Shown: positions 1 to 11,620, counted from the stretch's first letter. The stretch is 64,000 nt of DNA from Coprinopsis marcescibilis (GCA_004369085.1 ML210292.1:1-64000); one strand, 5' to 3'. Notes: generated by a model from the sequence alone, not told the origin. Made by a program: numbers and translations.

Positions 1-3000
1 TCTAATGATAAGGAATCTTGTTAGTCTTGGGCTAATGGACAGTAGTAGCGTAGGTGGGGGGCTCGGAGCGGCGAGCTCAAGATTCTGAGTCTCGCGCGCT
101 TTGGCAGGTTGTAAGGCCGATGTGTGAGGAGTCGGGTAACCCCAACACACGGCCTTACTCTACTACTATCCAGGTGTGGGTGGGTGGGGAAGCGTTTGTA
201 GATGAACTGAGTAGAGACGATTCAAGAATTGATCTCTAGAAGTGTGCGCGGAAGGTCAAAGGATGAAGGTTTCCGTTTCCTGAGGGTCGCGTGTCAGCGG
301 AAGGGTGCTGGCACGTTTGTTATTGTTTGTTCCTTCCGCGCGCACAAGAGTAAAGACATGGACTGCGTTCACTGTGTCCATGTCTGCCTAATATCATTGG
401 GTCTCGCGCTCGGTGCTCGAGGTTAAACTCCTTCGGAACCCTTCCCCGACGTCCAATTCCGTTGTGCCATTTCCTCCGGAGTTTGACAATTATTTGGAAG
501 CATACATTATGCATGGGAAGCCTTAATTTGTATAAGTATGGTGCGTGTATTGTGTGGGCTACGGTGATTCGTTGATTTATGCTACGGCGAAGAGACCCAG
601 GCAGGAATTTGGACCCAATCGCAGCCCCTATCTTGGCATGGATAGGTAATGCCGTTCTGAAGGTTCGAACTTCAAGGCGTAGGGAATAGTATGAAAGTCC
701 TCTAGCTACACAGAGAGCCTCCCCAGAGATCCGCCGCATCAACAAATCTGCTTATTAAAAGTTATGTTCAAAGCCCAGGTTCCGAATATAGAATGCCTAA
801 TTAAGTGTTACCATATTTTACGGCAATAGGAGCAATCATGCGTGCTGAAGCAGGCGTATGCGCGTTTAAATGACACCCTCCCCTGGAACCCGCAACGACT
901 AGGTATAGGGCTAGTACGGATCATATATCTTTGTCTGAAATTATAATCACAAATAAGCGCCCAAGTTCTCCGACCTGTTCATAAGACGTACATCACAAAC
1001 AGCGTAGGGCTCATGAATCATATTTGCAATCATGAAGGTGATAGTATTGACGTCGATGTATCAGTGGAGCCTGTTGAGTCCTGAGGCCACATTGTGGAAT
1101 AACGATACCTTCCGAGCTCAACTGTACCCCCACGGGTCACTTGGTCGAGGCTGATCATCGTAACGATCCGTGTGAGAGTAGCCGTTATACTTTCATCGAG
1201 GGCCATTACGTTGGGACAAAGCTCGTGAGTTGACAAACACTATGTACAAATGGTAGTAGAGGTCTACTCTACTCGACTTGGAGAAATGCTGCTTTCGCTC
1301 TTCTAGTAAGGTCGGCCGTCTGCCCAAGAAGATCAACATCCCTTTGTCCCAGCACATGTGGTTTCAATCAAGCTCCTCGTCGTAGTAGCCTCTAGCTTCA
1401 AGCATCTCCTCCAATATAGATCGGATCTCTAATTCGTCGGATTCACCGAATGAGCGTGTCTTGAGGTTTCGCGGCTTCGTAAAGCATCGTCCTTGGGTCA
1501 GCTTGTAGCTTGCTTTGGCATGCCCTGGACCGACGCAGGTCCTGGTTCCATGGGGCATAAAGCCAATAACGTTCGCGTGCAATATGCAATCTCTCCCATA
1601 CACTGTGTGGTATGGTGGTCCGGAGCAGCTGAGAAAGTGTCAAAGAAAGAAAGAACGTCCAGAGTTAGCGCGTAGCTCGTGTCAATCGGACGGTAGGAGG
1701 ATCGTACTCACTCCCATGCAAATGCAATGCTAGAAAGCATGGAAAAAGACAGGCCAAAAAGGAGTGTGTATAGCATAGTGCTATAGCCAAAAAACTGGTT
1801 TGGACTGTAGGTGCGAGGACCGAAAGGAATTATTGTGTGGTGTAGAGTCAGAGGGAGTATTGGAGCATTTGAGCTGCCCGACGTAGCTTAAGTACCAAAT
1901 TCGTACCGATCAGCCTCGCGACACGAGAGATCCAAACTGAAAGTAATACGTACAAGCTCGCCATATGCCAACTTACGAATTCAGTTCCAGGCAGTGACTA
2001 TGTCTACGGATGGCCCATTTACAATTACTAATCCATTTCGAGCTTCAAGGAGCACGTTTCACTTGGCAGAATAAAAAAACGGTCAGAGAACAACCATTTG
2101 ACGGCGGCAAATAAAATCGATGTGTAGAGTTTTGCATAATACAGTACTTGAGCGGCATGACAGAAGGTTTATCACCTTTACCATTTGACCCGAATTCTGA
2201 AACTTTTTCAGAAGCTAACCATAGCAATGGGTTTTACGTACGGTTCCGGAGAAGTATATGTAAAGAGGAACAGGAGTCTAAGCCCTTGACGGCGAGTACC
2301 GTACGCAGTATGCAGTACCGGCTTGCAATTTTTGTTTGAAGTGTGACATAACCACTGTGTAGCATCCAGCGTTACGATAACCTTTGTTACAAGGCTTCGT
2401 AAGCTTTGTTTGGTGGACATACGGAAATAACAGTACCTAGGAGCACCCCACGCGCGTGACGCTAGGCGATGAAAATATTGAACCGATTAAAGTAGCCATT
2501 TGAAAATTGAGAGCAAGAAAGGTCGCAGACTCGAGCATATAGTGGAACCTGTGCGTCTAAATTATGTACCCTATCACCATCAGGAGAGCAACCTTTGGTA
2601 CTATTTTCGGCTGTAGGCGCGAAAAGTGAACCTCCATCTTCATGTGGATGTCGATCAACATCGGACTCCGAGATCCCCGTCAGTACCTTCACGTGTACAC
2701 ACTTAGCTGTGAGATCTTCGGACGTGGGACGCAGAAATCAAATCAAATCAAATCAAATTGGGCTCACAAATACACGAGTACTATACCTGTTGGATTCAAG
2801 GGTGTACAAAGGCATGGGCCCTTCAGAAGAAAACTGACAACACAGCAAATTTGGTGTTGGACATCATTTAAGCGCCCAGTCAAGTAAGGGCATGCTCCCA
2901 GGAAACACGTTCGTCTGGGCTATGCATTTGGTAGAATGCAGGGTGTATCCCCCCTCACATTCCTTTTGCGCATCGCCGAGCCTTCATATTGGTTGGTTGG

Positions 3001-3342
3001 CAAGTCGGTAATCCCTCGGATATCTGACGGATTATACCCGTTCGGAGCGTATCCATGCGTGATTCATAAAGCGCCTCCTCTCAAAAGTGTCATGTATAAT
3101 GTGGCCACCCGAATAGCCTTCTCCCATATATGTTGAAAGGGACTGGGATGCTGAAACGTAAAGCGATCACTTGTTGCTAGCACATCGCTGGGAAATTTAA
3201 CACCGCATTAGCTAGTAGTAGGTTGCTGCCGTTTTCATACACAGGTTTTGGCAGCCCATACATATTATAGTCGGACAATTGTTTATCAAGCCCATCGTAC
3301 TTCCGCCTTTTCAACTGTGTCGCTGGTATATTCGCGAAGCAC
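1..3342. other. Gene-poor stretch without recognised genes
   Basis: Only short open frames of up to 141 codons occur here, on both strands, without domain-like composition, consistent splice junctions or similarity I recognise. The only patterned element is a short AAATC tandem repeat at 2735-2758. I see no transposase, reverse transcriptase or terminal repeats. It may be intergenic sequence or an eroded element. Confidence 0.5.
2735..2758. repeat. AAATC pentanucleotide microsatellite
   Basis: About 4.8 head-to-tail copies of AAATC occupy 24 bp inside non-coding sequence. It is a simple repeat with no visible functional context. Confidence 0.85.
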
Positions 3343-3960
3343 ATGTTAAACTATTTTCTGCTCTCTGGATACCTACTCGTCTTTACAGCCTGCATTGCGG
3401 CACAGCGTCCTGAGTGAGTTCAGATTGGCTACATCCACAATTTGAATGTCAGAGTCATTTCCGTGATGTGCAGCTGCAGCACAGCACCCGGGCGAGGTCC
3501 CTCCACTGTTGTCACCGGTCGACTCTGCTCATCGCTCGGGGCTTCCGCCAGGGGCTTTGAGTTAGATGTATCGTTCCCTCCTAAATGTGTCACACCGGCT
3601 CTGGCTGGGATAAGCTATCCAAATATTGTCGGAAGATGCTTCAAGGCCATCAATCCTGCCAAACAGCCAGAGTGGACTCCCCCGAGCAACTGGAAGACGT
3701 ATAGGCGAGACGGACCACGAGCCACGTACAGGCCTGCGAAGAAATTTAAAGTGGGGGATCTTCGAGCTCAAGCAATGGACAGGAACGCCCGAGGAAAGCA
3801 CAACGTCCTTCCAAAGATAGAACGTCCTCGCGTGCGGCCACCGCCAGGTTGGCGCACACCAATACCAGTTGGAAAGAAGCAGCGAACATGGCAACCCCCT
3901 CCCCGCAAGCCATCTCCAGGCCCGAGCAAGCTGAGGGCTCGCACTATGGAAGACGAGTAA
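3343..3960 (+). CDS. Putative secreted basic, proline-rich protein (tentative)
   Basis: Not a recognised family. An ATG at 3343 opens a 24-codon stretch that reads like a signal peptide: a hydrophobic core rich in Leu, Phe and Val ending in TACIAAQRP. It then runs directly into a consensus donor (GTGAGT at 3414). Several acceptors (ending at 3452, 3473 or 3479) restore the same downstream frame, which stays open to TAA at 3958-3960. With the acceptor at 3473 the product is 185 aa. The C-terminal half is Arg/Lys/Pro-rich, with several PPP and RPPPGW-type motifs, so the mature product would be strongly basic. The signal peptide plus in-phase donor is the only strong argument for a gene. The overlapping 180-codon minus frame (3562-4104) looks like a shadow. 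Gene structure and even existence remain uncertain. Confidence 0.35.
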
Positions 3961-5056
3961 ATTATATAGCAACTGGTGCTCCCTACTTGCTCCCTCCAAC
4001 GATGGCGCGGCGCAAAATTTACTTGGCGAGATGATCCCCTTCCAGTGTTTCATCAGTTCTGCGTTCCCGGGGCTACACCTGTTCACATCTGCAATGCCTT
4101 TCACAATAGTATAGCATCATGTTACCGACTGGCATCGGCCAATCTCTAGAATTCAGCGCCGGCTCCTGAGCCTCTTGGTATGTCTGAACTCGCTGATGCA
4201 GCCCATTCACTTCTTGATTTATGCAGGGCTGTGTACGGAGATGTGGGGATCCGGGCACGATTAGCTCTGATCCTACTCAGTGCTGCGTTCTTGTTGAAGA
4301 GGCAAGGAAATCATTGATGTGCTCGCGCACAACCAAGATCCTTCACGACTTGTCACCGTCGTGAGCCAAAATGCAGCCACCGTTTTTTTATGTCTCGACA
4401 CATCAGAAGGGGGTTGAAGGCCTTATTCTTATTCGTAAATAACTCCCGAGTCGCCTGCCCATTATTCAACATCCGTATCGGTGTCTGCTCTTCGTGAATT
4501 CTCCGACTCCAGTTGCATAACTGTGATTATGTGCAAACTCCAATCTCCTTTAGTAACTACCCCGAATCAAGCCGCCAGTATGCTGAATTCACAAGAAAAC
4601 TGACAATTGGGGCCAGCTCAAACCAGCTCCTGATCGATCCACTGGACGACTAGGATAAACTTGAAGCTAAGCAAACGCCGATCGCGTCGCCGAGACAGCT
4701 TGCTCGTGACTTCGGAACATTGAGTGCTATTAAACCACCACTGCCTTTGTATTCCGAATTCTTTGTACTCACCGGTCCAAGGGGCTACAGTCATGTAGAC
4801 CTAGGCTCAAAAGCTTTATTGTTCCCAATTACTCTCCTTCTCGCCTATGCGTACCGCCGACTCCTAAGTTACTGAGCGTGTCCGTTGCACCGCCACAAGA
4901 GCCTTTCAAGAGTCCAACCAACACCTCCTCGAAATAACACTCTGAAGGTGGAAATGCCCGCTAACTCGCAATATATGGGCAAGCCATCAGGCCTCAGGCC
5001 TTAGTCTGTCACTCTTGGCCGACCTTTAGTTGGCTCCGTGGACTCCGAAAACAACT
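3961..5056. other. Intergenic, nothing recognised
   Basis: No open frame of useful length, no tRNA-like sequence and no repeat was seen in this 1.1 kb. Confidence 0.5.
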
Positions 5057-5143
5057 TGGCGGGACTTGGAGTCGAACCTGCGCTTCTGGCAGCACACAGC
5101 CACTTAGATTTAAATCCATCTTCACCCACGGTGACTGCTGCCA
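5057..5143 (-). pseudogene. Degenerate tRNA-Leu(UAA)-like sequence
   Basis: On the minus strand these 87 nt follow the plan of a class II tRNA-Leu. They have a GGCAGCA-type 5' end, a D-arm region resembling CCGAGTGGTTAAG but mutated, an anticodon arm around ATTTAAAT that is one A short of a normal UAA loop, a long variable region, and the T-arm core GGTTCGACTCC. The acceptor arms no longer pair well (GGCAGCA against TCCCGCC), and the T-stem is broken on its 3' side. I therefore call it a tRNA pseudogene or tRNA-derived relic rather than a working gene. A covariance-model scan would settle it. Confidence 0.45.
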
Positions 5144-5715
5144 AATCTTTAAAGGTGGACCTTCGAGTACTTACCTAAATGTAAGGGGGATCCTTCCTGG
5201 TCTACTGTTTCGCATCACATTTGCAGCAATATATTTGCCTGTGAACTCCCGGGGCAACATCGTGACCAAGGGAACCCAGATTCGGCCTGCCACGTCTGAC
5301 AATAGCTACTCCCAAGCTCTCATGGGAATTCTAAAGCTGTACAGGAATCTTCTTCTATGAGCCGTCTGGAGACCTGTTACGATACCCTCAAGTCACAGCA
5401 GGGCAAAGAACTAAAACCAGAAGCAACTACTCACGGAATAATGTTGCAGATTTATCCATCTCAGTGCTGGAGAACGAACAGTGTTTGCCACGCCGGCACT
5501 CAAGAAGCTGTCGAAGTTCTATTTCAAGGTGAGTCAAATGGTTCAAAGAAAAAGAAGCCTTACTTTATACTCTATGAGGCAACACGCACCTGAAGTGCAA
5601 CATGACCGTATTCCGGAGCAATCCTGGATAAACCCCCAGTGTCTCTGTGGCTTTATAAAGGCGTCGTTCGCATGCCCACTTGCATTGTGAACCTAACTCT
5701 CAAGAAATTTGAAAC
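5144..5715. other. Intergenic; short coding-like stretch near 5480-5530
   Basis: Around 5480-5530 the plus strand encodes a lysine-rich helix-like stretch ending ATPALKKLSKFYFK immediately before GTGAGT, which looks like an exon end. No start, partner exon or family could be attached to it, so no gene is called. The rest is probably promoter of the next gene. Confidence 0.3.
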
Positions 5716-6465
5716 ATGCAATTCAGAAACCAGATCCTCTCCCTCGTTTTTCTCGTCCCCCAGTTTCTCGTTCCTACCCTAGCAGCAGAACCAGAAAATC
5801 TCTTCCTCGACCTCACGCTCTTCGATGGACAATACTGCGAGGGCGCCGCCGTCGGCTTCAACCAAGCTAAACCCGGTGAATGCCTCAGCGCGCCATCCTC
5901 CTTCCCAGTGGTGTCCTACTGGCCCGGCGGCAGCCTTTGGTCGGAAGACCACCCCAACTACATTGCTTACGGCGAGGTGGATGCGTTCAAGAACGACGAC
6001 TGTACCGACCCGAGCTACCGAATCACCTTTAGACAATGTTGGGCCGCCTCTTTCAACGAAAGGAGCTGGAGGTTGCGCAAGACGGCTCCGTATGTCTGGG
6101 CTAGGGATGGTCAAATCATCGAGACACGTCCGTTCCAAGAGGGCGATGAAAAGGTGCTCGATCCTGTGGGACCGAGCGTTGGGTGTAGAAGTCCAGATTG
6201 GTATAGGTACTTTGATGAGTCTGGGAAGGAAAGACGGATTGTGTTGGGTGGCTCGGAAGATGCGCTTATGCAGGTTATGGAGTTGCGCAAGATTAACGAC
6301 TTCGCTAGCCTCGCAGAATACCCTGAAACCTGTGAGTGTAGCCCTCTTTTTTGTCCATTCAATGGCGTTTTGACCGAATGCTGCCACAGAATAATGACGC
6401 GCTGCATCATGATCGTTAATCATAGCAATAAATATCCATTTCATGTGCACCGACATGGTGCTTGA
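5716..6465 (+). CDS. Putative secreted protein, cysteine-containing, unknown function
   Basis: The product starts with a clear signal peptide of about 23 residues (hydrophobic run followed by PTLAAEP). The remaining roughly 180 residues contain several cysteines and many aromatic residues (motifs YWPGGSLW, FRQCWAA, SPDWYRYF). I do not recognise the family; length and composition resemble small secreted proteins common in basidiomycetes. The frame stays open to TGA at 6463-6465 (249 aa). However, a good donor follows position 6331 (GTGAGT) and an acceptor ends at 6389, and that splice gives an immediate TAA, so a 205-aa protein ending in AEYPET. I favour the spliced 205-aa form because the last 44 codons look non-coding (Cys/His/Met-rich, no order). 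Confidence 0.6.
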   Translation: MQFRNQILSLVFLVPQFLVPTLAAEPENLFLDLTLFDGQYCEGAAVGFNQAKPGECLSAPSSFPVVSYWPGGSLWSEDHPNYIAYGEVDAFKNDDCTDPSYRITFRQCWAASFNERSWRLRKTAPYVWARDGQIIETRPFQEGDEKVLDPVGPSVGCRSPDWYRYFDESGKERRIVLGGSEDALMQVMELRKINDFASLAEYPETCECSPLFCPFNGVLTECCHRIMTRCIMIVNHSNKYPFHVHRHGA

Positions 6466-7082
6466 AACTTACGAGGAAGAATAGCTCTCATTTGCATTCT
6501 GTGCGGCTCGCAGTAGTTGCTTTTTACCACAGGTCAAGCGAGCAAAGAATCGAATCTCTCTCACGTAGTACATGAGTTAACTCCGAGCCTTGACTGACTA
6601 TGCATTCTGGATTATGGTGTTCCAAGTCGGTGTATGGGGAAAATACATGCTTTATCGGCCCCTTCTCATTATCGCACTAGACATGCATTAGTGCTATAGA
6701 TGACCGACTTGTGCGCACACATCCGAGTCCTGACTCGGGTGGACTCATGATCAGGAGTTCTATGGACAGCCACTTGACCTCTCCAAAAATGGCGCCTCTG
6801 GGAAGAACCACGTCTTCCAGCCACAAGATCATCCTTTATTTGTGACCTCGAAGAGAACGAGCAGTCCTATTGCTGTACCTTACAGAAAATCGACAGAATG
6901 CCAGGCAAGCTCTGGCGGAGCCAGCAGCAATAAATCTTGGCATTCCAGGCACAAGTAGGTCGCGCCACAGAGTTACATCATTGGTCTTCTCTCGACGACA
7001 TAGCACTGGAACAACACAGAATGGGAGTTTTATCAACACCGCTTATATCTTCCCATCCACTACTTTTTCTACCACAACCACC
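6466..7082. other. Intergenic / promoter of the PTEN gene
   Basis: No gene was seen. The last 100 bp upstream of the PTEN start is pyrimidine- and CA-rich, as expected for a 5' leader in a fungus. Confidence 0.5.
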
Positions 7083-9454
7083 ATGACAGACTTCATTCGA
7101 CGCCTAGTTTCAGGTCCCAAGGCCAGATTTCAAGACGACGAGCTGGGACTGGACCTCGATCTTGTCTACGTCACCGACCGGATCATCATCATGGGCTATC
7201 CAGCGGTGGGGCTCGAAGGCCTGTATCGCAACAGGCGCGAGGATGCGAAGAAATTCCTGGACCACAGACATAGCAAGAACTACTGGGTGTACAATTTCTG
7301 TCCTATCAGGGAGAATTCGTACGATGCCGCTGTGTTTGAAGGCAGGGTGACGAGGTTCCCGTTTCCTGATCATCAGTGCGTACATTACGTTGTTTCGAGC
7401 TCAAAGGATTTGCACCCATGTTTCTTGGAACAGTGCGCCTCCTTTGGCATTGCTGCCCTTGGTAGCCAGAGAAATGCATGACTGGCTCGACAAATCCCCT
7501 GACCATGTTGCTGTTCTCCACTGCAAAGGTGCGATCGTGCAGTTTGTATTGGACCGGTTCACTTACTAGCAATACTACAGCTGGAAAAGGACGCTCAGGA
7601 ACCATGGCGTGCACATACCTTCTTACGCTGGACTCTGCGCCAAACGGCCCGTCTCTCGATGCAAACCACTCTGCTACAGATCGCGCAGCACGCAAGGCTC
7701 AGCAAACAATCAATGAGCTCCCCGAAGATGACGACCTCACTTCACCTGTATCGCCAGTCATTCCCCACCGCTCCAAGCCCAGCCCACCCTTAAACAGGGG
7801 CAAAGTTTTGTCAGAATCTGACGACATAATCGACGACGTTTCTACATCCCCGCCACCTTTTGAGTCGCCCCTTTCAGCACATGCAAATCCAGAAAGATCC
7901 TTCACCGACAGCTTGAAAGGGGTGCTCGACCTCCACACAGCCCGACGCATGAAACCTGCACAGGAGCGGGAGAGTACAGACGGTCAGAAGAAGAAGAAGC
8001 AGCAGCAGCGGCGAGGTGTCAGCATTCCTTCCCAACAACGCTGGCTCTACTATTGGGCTCTCCTCCTCGCCGGAGACGCTCCGAAAGAGATATTTTACCG
8101 TTCCCTTCCCTTGCACACCCCACCTTCCTTCCAACAACGTCTCGACAAACCCAAGGTTCGGATAACTCGAATCCAGGTGCGGCTAAAGGAGAGCTCTGGT
8201 ATGGCGCGCAAGCTTGTACACGCGACCAACGTCGTGCTGGACAAGGCAGGGCGTATCAGGAACAATTCTGCCAACAACTCTAACAAGTCTGATTCTCCGG
8301 ACGGCTCGGGATCTTCGTCACTGTCACCTGGCTTTGGACCGACCAACCAGAAAGATCCCAACGAACTTTGGGCCTCTATCGCGCGGTACGATGATGCCCT
8401 GATAGATATCCTCGAGAAATGGGAAGCTTGGACGCGCGAGGAAGGGCCTGCCGAAATTGGGCTGCATAGGCGGAGAAAAGAATCAAAGACGATGGTCTTA
8501 GGCGAGATCAAACACGAACTGGACGAGCTCTTCGATCACAGGGGAGTTTGGGATGAAGGGAAAATGGTTCGCAGTTTTGCGAAATTTGGACTGCGGGGAA
8601 CAAAGGTACGTTGAACCTCGTTGACCTTGATATGTTCTCTTCTAATAAGAACATTGTGATTATCTTCCAGGATCAGAGCGTTACTCCAGACGAAACGACT
8701 GGGGGAAAAGGCAACGTCCATACCTACTCGCTACGCCTTATTAACGACAAGCGATGGCGCAACTTGGAAGAGCGTGAAATGAAGTCCACTGAGGCGACCC
8801 CTCCCTCCAAGCCTCCCACTCCGTCCAACGATGAGCGGGAGATTAAGGATCTCCAGAAGAAAATGGAAGGCCTTGACATACCGATATCGGAGGCTAATTC
8901 CATGTTCGAGGAGCCTGACAATTCCGCACCAGCAAACCGGGGTCATACCGCCGAGGAACTTGAAGGTCTGGTCGTCGATGCGTCCAGAGAGCTTAGGGTC
9001 AAGCTTTACGTAGGAAGGGTAAGCTGCCTTGTCGAGAGTGCAACCGTACCCCTTTCTCATAAACATTGAACAGGTATTCATCGGGTGGTTCTGGTTCATC
9101 CCATCCTTCCACATGCCTCAACCACCGCCAACGTCAACCTCTGCCACAACCCAAAACGCAGACAAGTCAACGCTCAGCACAACCTTCCATCTCAACCGGA
9201 AAGATCTGGACTTTGCTTTGGGGCTTGGGTCTTCCATTATCGACGTGGACGTGGATATGGAATGGGTTGTGCCTGGAACGAACTTGGAGGGTGGTATTGG
9301 AGGGCAGTTGGATGCATCCCTTCCTGTACAAGCAGGCGACAGAGCCGATTCGGTTGAAGATCGTGGAATTGTTGCGTCGGCGTTGCAGGCTGCGACGCAG
9401 GGGGGTCAGGGCGTTAGGGATGCATTAAGGGTCGGTCAGGCTAGTGGGGTTTGA
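7083..9454 (+). CDS. PTEN-type phosphoinositide 3-phosphatase, 713 aa
   Basis: Homologue of the tumour suppressor PTEN, which dephosphorylates PtdIns(3,4,5)P3 and opposes PI3-kinase at the plasma membrane. Exons: 7083-7375, 7434-7528, 7581-8605, 8671-9018, 9074-9454 (2142 nt). Residues about 13-95 match the PTEN N-terminus (DLDLVYVTDRIIIMGYP, LEGLYRN). The acid loop is PFPDHHAPP, and the P-loop is HCKAGKGRSG with catalytic Cys near residue 128. After the P-loop helix a low-complexity Ser/Pro/Asp-rich segment of about 110 residues interrupts the domain before GVSIPSQQRWLYYW, which matches PTEN's GVTIPSQRRYVYYY. The rest is a diverged C2 domain (FIGWFWFIPSFHMP, HLNRKDLDFALG) with further acidic insertions. 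This makes the protein nearly twice the length of human PTEN (403 aa). No C-terminal PDZ ligand is evident. Identity is very secure; exon borders are all frame-consistent. Confidence 0.93.
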
Positions 9455-9846
9455 GTTTGATTGGGGGCGTCATGGATTGGGGTTTCGGCTCGTGCCAAGA
9501 ATCCCTGGATAGCCCGACCGTTACCATTCCAAACGTGTATGTACGTGGGTCGATGCATCTAATGTGAATAACCAAAATGCATCAGTCTAACCTTCAGCCG
9601 CTGTTTATGCCGCAGCTTTGAGGGTGAATATCCATCAGTGACCCTTTGTCCTGTTGTACCTTACGCTCCGAATTGGCCAGGCCATTCGCTTGGAATATCG
9701 GCGTTTATCCAAGTTGGATTAATTCTGTATCTATCAGCTGCCTCTTCGAAACCGATTCAAACTTGAAGAGACTAGCTTCAGCTAACTATGCTGGATAAAC
9801 TTTACTGTGCTTCAATGTGAGCTTGGGCTAAAGGTCTTCCCAAGAA
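9455..9846. other. Intergenic between convergent genes
   Basis: Short region between the 3' ends of the PTEN gene (+) and the PAH-protein gene (-). It probably holds both terminators; no other feature was seen. Confidence 0.5.
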
Positions 9847-10375
9847 TTATCGTCCTTCTTCGCTGCCCACAGCATGACTAGCCCCAGGATCTGATCCCGT
9901 CACGTCCGCAGTCACGCCTGGTGTATTAGGCATTGAGTGTCCCGGAGGCGTGAACACATTGAAGCCTTGAATGAGCTCAGGATTGGCCCGAAACAAGTGC
10001 GCGACGCTATCCATGACCGTCTTCAGGTCTGAACTAAACGTCCGGGTCAGTTGAGCATAGCACCTCAAGAGTCAAAGTGACCCACCGCCCGTCCTTGAAG
10101 GCTTTCATGATCTCTATAAACCCATTGTACATCTCAGCATCGTTCCCCTGTGCCCGCACTTGTTCAAGAAAATCAAAGGCCTTCACCATATTCAATTTGG
10201 CTTCAGGAAATTTCTCTGCGACTTGAAACGGTTTAGGTCTGTGTCAGTTGCTATGAACTCGGAACCGATCCTCACATTGATGCCTCTGCAGCTCTGCATC
10301 TTGCGCGCCAGTGTCGTTGCCCTTGATTTCAAGTGTATCCGTCTCGCTGGGAATTCCTTCGAGGCTATCTGACAT
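9847..10375 (-). CDS. Stand-alone PAH-domain protein (SIN3-derived), 140 aa
   Basis: Minus-strand gene with three exons: 10276-10375, 10086-10221 and 9847-10033 (423 nt). After a short acidic N-terminus the product is a single paired amphipathic helix domain (residues about 40-100): KAFDFLEQVRAQ, then YNGFIEIMKAFKDG, then VMDSVAHLFRANPELIQGFN, ending TPPGH. It aligns with PAH1 of the SIN3 gene at 16-20 kb ([46 protein letters not shown]). The second intron lies at the same residue and phase as the first SIN3 intron. There is no HDAC-interaction domain or Sin3 C-terminal region; the last 35 residues are Gly/Ser/Asp-rich. PAH domains bind short amphipathic helices of repressors, so the protein could compete with or modulate SIN3; that is inference. 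Confidence 0.85.
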
Positions 10376-11620
10376 GTTTTTGTCCCAGTGAAACTATAGG
10401 CCGAGTAATCAATCTAGCACAAAGACAAAGTCGTGGATGTTAGGTGACTGCAATTCAACCTGTAATGGCAGACTCGGTACCGTACGACAACTCCGCAGTT
10501 CAGTTCTCACGACGTAATTACAGAAGGCTTCCGCACTGCCATTAGCACACAAATTGGCACAAATGCGCTCCCGAGATACAAGACCGATTCAGCGTCCTAA
10601 AGATACTCGTCCGCGACTGTAAAGCGGAATGGGCATGTAGCTATAGGCTCACACAATCCGCCAGGGCGCTTGGGCCGTAGCGCTCGCCCACGCGTCAATG
10701 TCGATCTCTCGCCACGTTCTCGATGTCCGCGCTGAATGAGAATTCCTCAAAGTTAGGGTTAGGATAATTTCAAAAACTTTTTCAATGCCTTCCCCCCAAT
10801 GACGCACTGATGCTGCTAAGCGCATAACTTGGTTTTACGTGATTCGAGCAAAGATAGGAGGTCTTGGGCGCTTAAATCCCACAGCCGATGATCTAATCAC
10901 TAATCAAAATTCATCTCCCCTTCTTCAAGTTCTCCTACACTCAACCGTAACAGGTATGTTTGGTACCAACCAGGAAATATAGCATCCCATTCGACCCTCT
11001 AATAGATAGATAAATACATCCATACACGTCGTAGCAGTGATTCACCCTGAACCAGGGATTTACTTTATTTTGTTTTACTTACTTTACATATACTCTTACA
11101 CAAAAGCAAACGCGCTACAGAAAGAAATTCAAGATCTACGCGCGTAAAATAAGCGAAATCCGGGTGAACCGCCGTCACATCCAGCACCCCCCGTTTCCCA
11201 TCCTCATGCCCGAATGGCAGAAGCAACACCAGCGCGTTTGGAAACGGAAGAGCCTTGCGAACTGTGGAATAGCGGACCCGAGCCGAAAACGAGCGTCCAA
11301 GTAAATGTCGGTTAGGCGAAGAGGTTTGAAGGCGAGGTATCCAAAGCGAGTGAGTAGGTGAAGGGTGGTATCGACAGCGAGCTTGAATCGAACGGAGATG
11401 CAAGGATGGATAATTGAAGAGGTAGTATTGAGTAACAATGAGCTAATTTCACAGTGGGTTGTTAGAGAAGAGAAGAGACGAAAACAATGCGATGCCAGGC
11501 GGTGGATGAGATATGCCAAATGTGTGTGTCCTGCACTTCCCCTCCACAACAAGCAGAGGAGCCGAGGGAGTGTCGCGGGTGCCTAATACCGGTTGAAGAC
11601 AAGATGAAGAGATGGCCGGT
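10376..11620. other. Intergenic, no gene found
   Basis: 1.2 kb between the start of the PAH gene and the cyclin stop codon. Open frames here (for example 11065-11403 minus, 11365-11586 plus) lack splice logic or family resemblance. A two-unit telomere-like motif TTAGGGTTAGG sits at 10753-10763. The part next to the cyclin gene is presumably its 3' UTR. Confidence 0.45.

Noticed and set aside
320..745. 141-codon open frame on the minus strand
   Set aside because: No domain resemblance, no plausible splice sites or neighbouring exons, and overlapping frames on the other strand; consistent with chance.
3562..4104. 180-codon minus frame opposite the tentative secreted protein gene
   Set aside because: Trp/Cys/Arg-rich composition is typical of an antisense shadow; the plus strand offers a signal peptide and an in-phase donor.
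5779..6456. 225-codon minus frame opposite the secreted protein at 5716
   Set aside because: Antisense shadow of a frame with a clear signal peptide on the plus strand.
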